A stretch of DNA of 35,941 nt, from positions 1 to 35,941 of the forward strand of contig CAISRC010000112.1 in NCBI GenBank assembly GCA_903887845.1, read 5' to 3'. The DNA comes from an uncultured Chlorobiaceae bacterium. GTDB taxonomy: Bacteria; Bacteroidota; Chlorobiia; Chlorobiales; Chlorobiaceae. The notes below the pieces were generated by a model that worked only from the letters and a program-made list of their open reading frames with translations, did no database searches and was not told where the DNA came from. Shown here one piece after another: positions 1-7,862 of the stretch. Each line of letters opens with the position of its first letter. Within the stretch, counting starts at the first letter, position 1. Made by a program: the position numbers and the translations under genes.

Positions 1-223
1 ACTGCATTGAAACGACCAACGTGCAAACAGCCATGGGCACCCACCGTTGGTCTACCGAATCAGTACAGAGAGACAGGTTGTTCCTGGAATATCTGGGAGT
101 GCCCAGCAAATAGTGTACGCTTTATCCTACTTTCAGGATACTATGCCGAGCCTGAGCGCGGCGTTCTCAGGCAGGGTTCAATAAAAAAGCCGGCAACCCA
201 TTACAGGTTAAACCGGCTTTTTT
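1..223 (+). ncRNA. candidate structured RNA, 5' end outside window, class unknown
   Basis: The first 223 bases contain a chain of short hairpins: CCAACGTGC (16-24) can pair with GCAC (37-40) and CGTTGG (45-50); CAGG/CCTG (74-77/83-86); CTGGG/CCCAG (93-97/102-106); TATCCT/AGGATA (123-128/135-140); and GCCTGAG/CTCAGGC (150-156/166-172). An intrinsic terminator follows at 183-223. No convincing protein reading runs through it. Hairpins ending in a terminator on the plus strand suggest an independent small RNA or the 3' end of a longer one. I do not see the hallmarks of tmRNA, RNase P RNA or SRP RNA. A lineage-specific Chlorobi RNA or a 6S-like RNA is possible but unproven. Confidence 0.35.
183..223. 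terminator. bidirectional intrinsic terminator
   Basis: A perfect stem pairs AAAAAAGCCGG (183-193) with CCGGCTTTTTT (213-223) around a 19-base loop. It is T-rich on both strands. It lies 27 bp beyond the stop of the minus-strand Cyc2-like gene and at the end of the plus-strand structured segment, so it could serve both. Confidence 0.8.
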
Positions 224-249
224 ATTATCGAAACGAGGGAATTTTCACA

Positions 250-1512
250 TCAGAATGCACTGAAGAGCACAAGCGATGTCTTCTGGTCTCCGACTTCTGG
301 TGTTGGTACATCTGCGCCATAAGAATAGAAGCTGTGGTTCAGTTGCAGAAGAACATTTTTGGCAATATTATAGGTTGCTGCAAGAGTAACGGCATTTTCG
401 CCATCACTGCCTCCAGTTCCATTATTTGCTTTTCTGTAAGCAAGTCCAAGACCAAGCTTTGACGGGACAACTCCCAAATCGGCGGCGATGGTAAAGGCGG
501 TTCTGTTGGCAACGGTGCTTTCGTTAAAGTCGTTTGGAGTAGCTCCCTCCGAAGCATTCGATTTCGCGGCACTGCCATAAACGACATAAACACCAAGAGG
601 ATAGTCTCCGACTTTTCCCTGCGCCTGGCCATCAACTGCCCATACATCAGCCTTGTGGGCACTCGGGTTCTCCGGGTTGTCTGGAATGTCGATACTTGAG
701 GTTCCTTTCCAGAGCTGAAATCCGGCAGCAAGCTCAAAGTTTCCTACTTTTGCAGGAGTAACAACGCCTCTCACATAGCTCATGAACTTGTGTGGTGTTG
801 CGGTGCCAAGGTCGGCAGTGATGTATGGCGTATAGCTTAAATATCCATACTTGTGATGGAAAACCAGGGCGACTCCCGTTGTGCCGTTATTCGTTTCATT
901 CGCGTCCTGAACAAGATATTGTTGTGCGGAAGTCTCTGCTCCATTTTCAAACGGCCTGGAAAACTCAACGGCACCTGTGTTCAAGAGTTCGTAGCCGTAT
1001 GCTGGGCCTTGCGTATCGGTAAAAAACGGAATGGCGCTGAGGATAAAGTCATTCTGGGGGAAAACAAAGGGCATCTTGAAGCCTGCCAGGAGAGCGGAAG
1101 ATCTGTCGAGACTGATATCAGCCTGATATCCGATGTTTTTTGCTACCCTGCCGGCAAGAAAAAGGCTGGCTTCATCAGGCATATTAAACTCACCCCCGTT
1201 TGTTCCATCTGTGGTCGGGCCATTGGTTTTCACATACCTGAGCTTGGTGACCACTGCCGCATTAAGTGTTACTGGAAGAGAGAGCGAGTTATCTTCAATA
1301 TTCTCCTGTTTGCCTGTTTGCGTATATCCGTTTGCCTTGAACGATCGTCCGTATGCATTGAGTAACGGATATCTCTGGAAATGGCAGGCTGCGCATGACT
1401 GTCCCGTCTGCCTGGAAAATGCAGGTGTTGCAGATGCCTGCGGCACCGAACATAAAAAAGGAGCAAACGCTCCGATAGAAATCAAAAAAGCACGCATTTT
1501 GTTTGCTGGCAT
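250..1512 (-). CDS. Cyc2-like outer-membrane monoheme cytochrome-porin fusion
   Basis: A 420-residue exported protein with a signal peptide (about 1-28, ending ASA). Directly after it comes a heme-c module with one CAACH site (residues 40-44). The flanking pattern, FSRQTGQSCAACH followed by YPLLNAYGRSFKANGYT, closely matches the N-terminus of Cyc2, the fused cytochrome-porin that oxidises Fe(II) at the outer membrane of iron oxidisers. The remaining ~350 residues alternate polar and hydrophobic residues like beta-strands and end in Phe, as outer-membrane barrels do. The length suits Cyc2 (roughly 400-480 residues). A c5-type cytochrome gene lies upstream on the same strand and could be the periplasmic electron acceptor. 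The start could also be Met6; neither has a good ribosome site. Iron as substrate is inferred; sulfur or electrode/partner electron uptake is also possible. Confidence 0.75.
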   Translation of the reverse strand: MPANKMRAFLISIGAFAPFLCSVPQASATPAFSRQTGQSCAACHFQRYPLLNAYGRSFKANGYTQTGKQENIEDNSLSLPVTLNAAVVTKLRYVKTNGPTTDGTNGGEFNMPDEASLFLAGRVAKNIGYQADISLDRSSALLAGFKMPFVFPQNDFILSAIPFFTDTQGPAYGYELLNTGAVEFSRPFENGAETSAQQYLVQDANETNNGTTGVALVFHHKYGYLSYTPYITADLGTATPHKFMSYVRGVVTPAKVGNFELAAGFQLWKGTSSIDIPDNPENPSAHKADVWAVDGQAQGKVGDYPLGVYVVYGSAAKSNASEGATPNDFNESTVANRTAFTIAADLGVVPSKLGLGLAYRKANNGTGGSDGENAVTLAATYNIAKNVLLQLNHSFYSYGADVPTPEVGDQKTSLVLFSAF

Positions 1513-1868
1513 AATAATAGTCCGGTTTTATTGTTGAGAAAACATCGGTTTAAATACTTCAGCCCTTCAAAATATTTTCAAATTCATTTTGAATCGATTA
1601 AAAACTACTATTTTGTTTCTTAAAGAATCATTAATTAATGACTTAATTACACTTAAAAAGCATGATTATTCGGGTATTTAATTTTAACAAGGGTGATTGT
1701 CTGGAAAATAATGTTTTAACTTACAGCACTACTATGATATGCTTCTGACAAGTTTGTCACAGTAGAAAAGAATTCTTGTCTGGTAACTATCGAGGATTAT
1801 GAAATCCTCGTACAGAGATCTTAAGCCTGCTGTTGAGACCTTCTGATATTGTGTAACAGTAAACAGGA
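1513..1868. promoter_or_regulatory. AT-rich intergenic region upstream of the Cyc2-like gene
   Basis: 356 bp without a credible gene. It is very AT-rich and holds an 8-bp inverted repeat, TTCAAAAT (1566-1573) and ATTTTGAA (1586-1593), and a 12-bp palindrome CATTAATTAATG (1629-1640). It also has a hairpin-forming dyad CGAGGATT/AATCCTCG (1791-1798/1803-1810). The promoter of the Cyc2-like gene should lie here unless the gene is read through from the upstream cytochrome gene. I could not fix -35/-10 boxes. Confidence 0.4.
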
Positions 1869-2231
1869 TTAATGCGTGAGGCACTGATCAACCATATAGG
1901 CCACTGCGTTGGCGCTTTCTCCCACCGTTAGGGTTGCAAGCCCGCCTTTTGAAGGCATATTATTGAAGCCCTGAATAGTATGTTGCACAAGAACCTCCAT
2001 CCCTTTGGCAATTCTGGGTTTCCATGCAGTAATATCGCAAAATACCGGTGCCTCCATAACCCCGCTGTTATGGCAGTCTGCGCATACCCGTTCGTAAATC
2101 TGCTTTCCCTGAACCAGGTTATACTTTGCTCGAAGCTCTGAACTGGCAAGTTCTGGCGCAGCATTTACAAGTTGCGGGGTTGAACAAAAAAAGGCGACAA
2201 CCATAGCATATACCTTAACGGAAGGTTGCAT
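1869..2231 (-). CDS. c5-type monoheme cytochrome c
   Basis: A 120-residue exported class I cytochrome c. A hydrophobic signal segment (about 5-24) is followed by a mature domain with the heme site CADCH (residues 50-54) and a likely axial Met92 in the stretch FNNMPSKGG. The ending ESANAVAYMVDQ is the usual last helix of the cytochrome c5 family. Two extra cysteines (65 and 117) could form a disulfide, as in other c5-type proteins. It probably shuttles single electrons in the periplasm. The Cyc2-like porin-cytochrome gene lies 356 bp downstream on the same strand, so it is a natural candidate for the partner that takes electrons from that outer-membrane protein. That pairing is inference from position. 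No Shine-Dalgarno is visible before the ATG. Confidence 0.85.
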   Translation of the reverse strand: MQPSVKVYAMVVAFFCSTPQLVNAAPELASSELRAKYNLVQGKQIYERVCADCHNSGVMEAPVFCDITAWKPRIAKGMEVLVQHTIQGFNNMPSKGGLATLTVGESANAVAYMVDQCLTH

Positions 2232-2616
2232 AATTTGTTAAGTTTATATGGTTTATATTCAGGCACTTTTTATCGGTTTTCCGGGGAGGTACCGATAATC
2301 TCCTTTGTGTGTATGTTTAACGATTGTTAAATAATATACATAATACATATATAATAAATTTTACTGAGAGCCGCAAAATTTATTTCTGATTTTATACGTG
2401 GCAAGCTGGAACTGCCTCAAAAGCAATAGGTAATCTATCGGTCAAGGTGTTGTTTTTTTTGTTTTATCATAAAAGTTATTCTGTTAATAAGGGTTAAATT
2501 ACCCTCTCGCTTTTCGTGTTTGTCAATTAGTGTTGCTGTATATGGTTGACGAAACTGATGCAAACCATTCTATTTTGGTATGATGAAGAAGATTTTCAAA
2601 CCAGAAGAGGAATCTT
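2232..2616. promoter_or_regulatory. divergent intergenic region with two dyads (cytochrome c5 / murB)
   Basis: 385 bp between divergent genes, with no credible ORF. It holds two perfect dyads. TTATCGGT (2270-2277) pairs with ACCGATAA (2291-2298), about 40-67 bp upstream of the cytochrome ATG. TTTAAC-GATT-GTTAAA lies at 2316-2331. Next comes a very AT-rich stretch (2331-2365). A TTGACG hexamer at 2546-2551 could be part of the murB promoter, but its best -10 match (TATTTT, 2571-2576) is 19 bp away. The murB ribosome site AGAGGAA is at 2606-2612. Confidence 0.45.
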
Positions 2617-4224
2617 ATGTCCGATGTTACTTTGCCTTGCTATTTTGAATCTGATGTTTCGCTTGCTGCCAGAACGTATTACGGAATTGGCGGTACCGCC
2701 CGTTTTCTTGCTTTTCCGACTTCTCTTTCAGAGTTCTCCAATCTTCTGATCTGGAATCGTACACACCGTTTTCCACTGGCGCTTATGGGGAGTGGGAGTA
2801 ATATTCTCTTTTCTGATAATGAGTTTTCCGGTATTGTAATCTCTTTGAATGGGATGCAGCGTCTTTTCTGGCTTTCAGATGATGAACTTTTCTGCGAGGC
2901 GGGTGTGGACAATACCCTGATTGCTGAAGAGCTTTTTTCTGCCAGCAAGGGAGGGGGAGAGTGGCTTTATCTTCTGCCGGGTCAGATCGGGGCTACGGTA
3001 AGAATGAATGCGCGATGTTTCGGGGGGGAGGTTTCGGAAATTACGGCTGGTATTCTGACGCTTTCGGTTGATGGCCGGTTGCGATGGAAAAGGCCCGACG
3101 AAGTTTTTCATGGCTACAAGCGCACGTCATTGATGGATAATCCGGAAATTGTGGTTGCTGTTGTCTTGCGTTTTCCCGAAAGTCGCCCTGTCGAAAAGAT
3201 CAGGAGTGCAATGCTTGGTTATGAAGAGGAACGTTCCAAAAAGCACCATTTCGATTTTCCAAGTTGCGGTTCAGCCTTCAAGAACAACTATGCTGCAGGC
3301 AGGTCGAGCGGCATGATTTTTGAGGAACTTGGCTTCAAGGGGCAGACGGAAGGTGGCGCCATGGTCAGTGAGCATCATGCCAATTTTATCTATAACACAG
3401 GAGGGGCCACGGCGGAGAATGTGCTCAGGCTTGCTGCACGTATGAGGGCAGCGGCTTTTGAGCAGGCCTGTGCTGAACTTGATCTTGAAGTTCAGTGCGT
3501 CGGCTTGTTTGATGCTGAACTTCTTGCTTCATGTGGTGTGGGGTTTGAAGCTGATCATCGGGACTCTTCACAGGGATGGGTCGGACTGTTGTGGTCGCCC
3601 AGGCAAAAGGAACATACTCTTCAGGAGCCTCTGTTTCCCCGTCTTCTCATGCAGGGACCACTGACAGGTTATTTTGGTCTTGACAGGGAGTTTCCTGAGG
3701 ATGTTGCTGTGGAGGTTGAGCAGTTGTGTTCGTTGGATGCTGCTGCTGCTGCTCCTGAAACACCTTTTCTTCGCTGGATAACCCGCAGCAATGATCCTCT
3801 GCTGTTTTCGTTGAAAGCACCTGCTCCAGCAGGGTTTATCGACGGATTATGGCAGTATGGTGTTTCTGAACTCTTTATTGCCGGAACTCCGGGTGGAGGC
3901 TATCTTGAGTTTGAAATGACTCCTGAGGGTCATTGGGTAGCGCTGCGTTTTGATGCTCCAAGAAAGAGGGCAAAAGGTTTTGAGGTGCTTTCCGCTGAAC
4001 CATGGAACAGGAACGTACGTTTCGTTCACGATAAAGGGAGTTTTGGGATGGAGTTCTGCTGGCATCTGTTAAAGCCATTTATAAGCGAAGGGCAGGTTAT
4101 TGCCTTGCAGTGCGCGGCCTCTTCCGGCAGGGGAGAGCTCGGCTTGTTTCCCTGGTGGCAGACGCCCTCTTCACCGGCCGATTTTCATCAGCCTGATCAG
4201 TTTTTCCGGATTTCTTTGATATGA
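2617..4224 (+). CDS. murB: MurB (UDP-N-acetylenolpyruvoylglucosamine reductase) with C-terminal CBM9-like extension
   Basis: A 535-residue protein. Residues 1-~298 are a complete type II MurB, which makes UDP-MurNAc from UDP-GlcNAc-enolpyruvate using FAD and NADPH. Visible motifs are YYGIGG (21-26), the flavin loop GSGSN (58-62), YKRTS (168-172), PSCGSAFKN (215-223, with the proton-donor Ser at 219) and VSEHHANF (250-257, with Glu252). MurB normally ends near here. Residues ~300-535 form an extra domain with features of carbohydrate-binding family 9-like modules: a central YLEFEMTPEG and an ending LGLFPWWQ...DFHQPDQFF. That domain call is by eye. The ATG has a good ribosome site (AGAGGAA). 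The stop overlaps the next start as ATGA, so translation is probably coupled to the ATPase. Confidence 0.9.
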   Translation: MSDVTLPCYFESDVSLAARTYYGIGGTARFLAFPTSLSEFSNLLIWNRTHRFPLALMGSGSNILFSDNEFSGIVISLNGMQRLFWLSDDELFCEAGVDNTLIAEELFSASKGGGEWLYLLPGQIGATVRMNARCFGGEVSEITAGILTLSVDGRLRWKRPDEVFHGYKRTSLMDNPEIVVAVVLRFPESRPVEKIRSAMLGYEEERSKKHHFDFPSCGSAFKNNYAAGRSSGMIFEELGFKGQTEGGAMVSEHHANFIYNTGGATAENVLRLAARMRAAAFEQACAELDLEVQCVGLFDAELLASCGVGFEADHRDSSQGWVGLLWSPRQKEHTLQEPLFPRLLMQGPLTGYFGLDREFPEDVAVEVEQLCSLDAAAAAPETPFLRWITRSNDPLLFSLKAPAPAGFIDGLWQYGVSELFIAGTPGGGYLEFEMTPEGHWVALRFDAPRKRAKGFEVLSAEPWNRNVRFVHDKGSFGMEFCWHLLKPFISEGQVIALQCAASSGRGELGLFPWWQTPSSPADFHQPDQFFRISLI

Positions 4225-6770
4225 AAAACGCCATTAAACCTGAAGGATTTTCGGGTCTTTCAGAGGCGGAAGCCGCGGAACGACTGGTTTCGGAGGGATA
4301 TAATGAGTTGCCTTCTTCAGGGCAACGCGGGATATTCTCTTTAGCGTTTGGTGTTATCCGGGAACCGATGTTTCTGTTGCTGGTTGCCTGTGGAGCGGTC
4401 TATCTGGTGCTTGGCGATGTTCAGGAGGCCTTGATGCTTCTCTGCTTTGTTTTTTTTGTGATGGGTTTGACGCTCTATGAGGAGCGAAAAACAGAGAATG
4501 CGCTTGATGCGTTGCGGGATCTTTCCTGCCCCCGTGCACAGGTTGTCAGAGATGGTGCAGAACGGCGTATTGCGGGGCGCGAGGTGGTGCGGGGCGATCT
4601 TCTTGTTGTCAGTGAAGGTGATCGTATTCCTGCGGATGCGCGACTGCTTTCATGCCTGAATCTTTCGGTTGATGAATCGTTGTTGACAGGGGAATCGGTT
4701 CCGGTCAGGAAATCTGATGATGATCTGGAGGGAAAAGAGGTTTGTCCCGGCGGGGATGATCTTCCTTTCATCTATTCCGGTACCATGGTGGTTCAGGGTC
4801 AGGGTATTGCCAGGGTTATCGCAACCGGTACAAAAACAGAGATCGGTAAAATCGGTGCTGTATTGCAGAGTGTTGAGCCTGAAAAGACGCTGTTGCAGAA
4901 AGAGACTGATCGATGGGTGCGTACCCTGGCTGTTTTTGGTCTGTCGTTGTGTCTTCTGGTAATTATTTATTACAGCCTTACCCGTGGCGACTGGCTTAAT
5001 GGATTGCTTGCCGGCGTTACTCTTGCTATGGCAACCCTCCCTGAAGAACTGCCTGTTGTTCTGACTATTTTTCTTGCTCTGGGAGCCTGGCGTATTGCCA
5101 AAAAGCAGGTACTTACCCGTCGAATGCCAGCCATAGAGACACTGGGTTCTGCTACGGTACTTTGTGTGGACAAGACTGGTACGCTTACCATGAATCGCAT
5201 GTCAGTCAGCAAGCTTTTTGCGGTTGGAGAGCTTCTTGATGTTGGCTCGGGTTCACCTCATTCAATCCCGGAAGAATTTCATGAGCTTCTGGAATTCAGT
5301 ATTCTGGCAAGTCAGCTTGATCCTTTTGACCCGATGGAAAAGGCCATCAAAGAGACTGGAGAAGACTACCTGACAGAGACGGAACATTTGCACAAGGACT
5401 GGGAGCTGGTTCATGAGTACTCCTTGTCAAAAGAGCTGCTATCAATTTCCCGTGTCTGGAAATCAGCTGAAAATGAACAGTATACTATTGCAGCTAAAGG
5501 TGCTCCAGAAGCAATTATCGGGCTTTGTCATTTTGATGAACCTGCGAGATCGGAACTTTTTACTCATGTTGCCGAAATGGCTGACTGTGGGTTGCGGGTT
5601 TTGGGAGTGGCAAGGGCATTTTTTCAGGAACAGGTGTTACCAAATGCACAAGGTGACTTTGTTTTCGAATTTCTTGGTTTCATAGGTCTTTCTGACCCGG
5701 TGCGTCCGACTGTTCCTTCAGCAATTGCGGAATGTTATAACGCCGGAGTTCGAGTGGTGATGATCACCGGTGATTTTCCCGGTACGGCATGCAATATTGC
5801 TCGGCAAACAGGGCTGAAAAAAGCTGACAAGTGTCTTACAGGTCAGGAACTGCAGTGTATGACCGACCGTGAACTGCAGGAGAAGATCAATGATGTGAAT
5901 ATTTTTGCGAGGGTTGTGCCTGAGCAGAAGTTGCGGCTGGTTAATGCGTTCAAGGCTAACGGTGAAATAGTCGCCATGACGGGGGACGGGGTGAATGATG
6001 CTCCTGCACTGAAAGCGGCCAACATTGGCATTGCTATGGGTGGACGCGGAACGGATGTTGCCCGTGAGTCGGCGTCACTGGTTCTGCTTGATGATGATTT
6101 TTCCTCAATTGTGCAGGCCATCAGGCTGGGGCGAAGAATTTTTGACAACATCAGAAAAGCCATTGCCTATATTTTTGCAATCCATGTTCCCATTGCAGGG
6201 ATGTCGCTCTTTCCGGTGCTTTTTCAATGGCCGCTGCTCTTGCTGCCGGCGCATATCGCTTTTTTACAACTCATCATTGATCCTGCCTGCTCAATTGTTT
6301 TTGAAGCTGAGGGAGCAGAAGCTGATGTGATGAAGCGTCCCCCCCGAAACTCTAGGGAGCCGTTATTCTGCAGAAAGACTGTTGTGCTCAGCCTGATGCA
6401 GGGAGTTATGGTGCTTGCTGTTATTCTGGGTGTTTTCTGGTTTGCCCATTCAAGAGGAGCTGACGCTCAGGAACTTCGCGCAATGACCTTTACGACGCTG
6501 ATGATTTCCAATCTTGGCTTGATTATGACGAACCGTTCCTGGAGGAGCACGTTTGTTTCTGCCATGCGATCTCCCAATGTAGCATTGTTCCCTGTGATTG
6601 CCGGTGCAATACTCTTTTTGGGAATTGTGCTGTATGTTCCTTTTTTTGTTCATCTTTTCAGGTTTTCATCATTGCATTTTCCTGATCTTCTGCTTTGTCT
6701 CTCCGCAGGGCTTGGAAGTGTTCTCTGGTTTGAAGGGTTCAAGAGTGCTTTCAGAAGAAGCGGTAGGTGA
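4221..6770 (+). CDS. P-type cation-transporting ATPase (type II-like)
   Basis: An 849-residue membrane ATPase of near-standard length. In order: an N-terminal cation-ATPase domain; membrane pair M1-M2 (~46-85); the actuator domain with TGES (156-159); M3-M4 carrying PEELPVV; the phosphorylated Asp317 in DKTGTLT; the nucleotide domain; the hinge TGDGVNDAP starting at 587; then M5-M10. It should couple ATP hydrolysis to cation transport at the inner membrane. The M4 motif is PEELP rather than the PEGLP of Ca2+ pumps, and M6 reads LIIDPACS, so the ion cannot be named; Ca2+, Mg2+ or another cation are candidates. Its start overlaps the murB stop by 4 bp. Its last 121 bp overlap the convergent nuclease gene. 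Confidence 0.92.
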   Translation: MKNAIKPEGFSGLSEAEAAERLVSEGYNELPSSGQRGIFSLAFGVIREPMFLLLVACGAVYLVLGDVQEALMLLCFVFFVMGLTLYEERKTENALDALRDLSCPRAQVVRDGAERRIAGREVVRGDLLVVSEGDRIPADARLLSCLNLSVDESLLTGESVPVRKSDDDLEGKEVCPGGDDLPFIYSGTMVVQGQGIARVIATGTKTEIGKIGAVLQSVEPEKTLLQKETDRWVRTLAVFGLSLCLLVIIYYSLTRGDWLNGLLAGVTLAMATLPEELPVVLTIFLALGAWRIAKKQVLTRRMPAIETLGSATVLCVDKTGTLTMNRMSVSKLFAVGELLDVGSGSPHSIPEEFHELLEFSILASQLDPFDPMEKAIKETGEDYLTETEHLHKDWELVHEYSLSKELLSISRVWKSAENEQYTIAAKGAPEAIIGLCHFDEPARSELFTHVAEMADCGLRVLGVARAFFQEQVLPNAQGDFVFEFLGFIGLSDPVRPTVPSAIAECYNAGVRVVMITGDFPGTACNIARQTGLKKADKCLTGQELQCMTDRELQEKINDVNIFARVVPEQKLRLVNAFKANGEIVAMTGDGVNDAPALKAANIGIAMGGRGTDVARESASLVLLDDDFSSIVQAIRLGRRIFDNIRKAIAYIFAIHVPIAGMSLFPVLFQWPLLLLPAHIAFLQLIIDPACSIVFEAEGAEADVMKRPPRNSREPLFCRKTVVLSLMQGVMVLAVILGVFWFAHSRGADAQELRAMTFTTLMISNLGLIMTNRSWRSTFVSAMRSPNVALFPVIAGAILFLGIVLYVPFFVHLFRFSSLHFPDLLLCLSAGLGSVLWFEGFKSAFRRSGR

Positions 6771-7756
6771 TCGGAATATCCTCCTTTATATTTCCTTTTT
6801 TCGTATGTCGCGTAAGGCTTTTTTCCTGAATCGTCCAGCAGGCGGGAAAAGGCGAAGCAGCGGAATGCGTTGTCTGGCGCAAAGAAGCCTCTGTTCTCAA
6901 GCATTCCTCCGCTGAGGAGGATCTGGTCAATCTGCTGCCAGTGGTTGTTGTAGAAGTAGCTGCCGATTCCCTTGTAGCCGCTCCAGCAGTTATAGAGAAG
7001 GGTGTTGCTGTTTGTCTTGACTGTTGCGGCATCGAAGGACGAACCAAGGACCTGTTTGATTGAGCGGTCGTTTGGCTCGTCATTGAAGTCGCCCATGACA
7101 ATAATATCGGCTTTCGGGTTGCCGACAAGCAGGCTGTCAACAATGTGCCGGGTGACCTTTGCGGCGGCAAGTCGTTTTGGTTCGCTCCATCCGGTATCGA
7201 AAGCGCGTGATGGCCAGTGGTTCAGAATAACGTGAAACGGGTGCCCGTCAGCGGAAAACCCCGCGACAATAATTTTTCTTGTCTGTCGGGCAAGAGGAAC
7301 GGAATAGGGTTTCGATACTGTGGGGCGGAGCGTTTGCGGATTGTAGCCAAGTCCGATATCGATGCCTCTCGGGTCTGATGACTCAAAATAAATGCTCTTG
7401 TACCTGACTCCCTGAAGTCGGGAGAGGGTTTCCTCAAAGACGTTCCGGTTTTCAACTTCCGCAAATGCTACAATGTCAGGATATTTCCGGTAGTCAGGGT
7501 GCGCCTCTACTGCCGTGAGAAGGTGGCAGATGCGCATCTCTTTGAGAAGAAGTTTTTTTTCTGTCCACTGTAGTTTTCCTTCCGGGGTGAAGTCGTCATC
7601 GTCAGTCAGCGGGTCATTCTGTGGATCAAACAGATTTTCAACGTTCCACCACAGGAAAAGCACGCTTTTTTCCGGTTTTTGATTTCCTGAGGCAGGATGG
7701 GAAATCAGGGATGCTGCGCTGAAGAGGAGAAAAAAGAAACAGAGTAATGTTCGCAT
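6650..7756 (-). CDS. secreted endonuclease/exonuclease/phosphatase (EEP) family protein
   Basis: A 368-residue exported protein with a signal peptide (about 1-24). It is a full EEP-fold metal-dependent phosphoesterase (DNase I-like). Visible catalytic motifs are WNVENLFD (37-44), the metal-binding Glu100 in AEVENR, NHWPS (179-183), GDFNDEP (222-228) and the terminal GYSDH (326-330). Its substrate may be extracellular DNA or another phosphodiester; the sequence does not tell. The domain ends near residue 336, and a basic 32-residue tail follows. Residues 329-368 are encoded opposite the 3' end of the P-type ATPase gene, and the codon for catalytic His330 overlaps that gene's stop codon. No terminator separates the two. 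Confidence 0.85.
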   Translation of the reverse strand: MRTLLCFFFLLFSAASLISHPASGNQKPEKSVLFLWWNVENLFDPQNDPLTDDDDFTPEGKLQWTEKKLLLKEMRICHLLTAVEAHPDYRKYPDIVAFAEVENRNVFEETLSRLQGVRYKSIYFESSDPRGIDIGLGYNPQTLRPTVSKPYSVPLARQTRKIIVAGFSADGHPFHVILNHWPSRAFDTGWSEPKRLAAAKVTRHIVDSLLVGNPKADIIVMGDFNDEPNDRSIKQVLGSSFDAATVKTNSNTLLYNCWSGYKGIGSYFYNNHWQQIDQILLSGGMLENRGFFAPDNAFRCFAFSRLLDDSGKKPYATYEKRKYKGGYSDHLPLLLKALLNPSNQRTLPSPAERQSRRSGKCNDENLKR

Positions 7757-7862
7757 AACCTCTTTCTATGTAATTTTTTTTCTTTACCATAATGATTATG
7801 TAACTTAATCGGGATTTTGCTGCTATCAATATTTTTTATTTTCAAACGATCCGGAAAGCATT

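Noticed and set aside
7-462. 151-codon plus-strand ORF at the window start
   Set aside because: It runs through the hairpin chain and terminator and then antisense to the Cyc2-like gene; the protein looks random and has no family features.
339-737. 132-codon minus-strand ORF inside the Cyc2-like gene
   Set aside because: It lies in another frame of the same strand under a well-supported gene with signal peptide and heme motif.
1791-1810. CGAGGATT/AATCCTCG hairpin as a terminator for the c5 cytochrome gene
   Set aside because: A stable stem, but no T-run follows on the minus strand; kept only as a dyad in the intergenic description.
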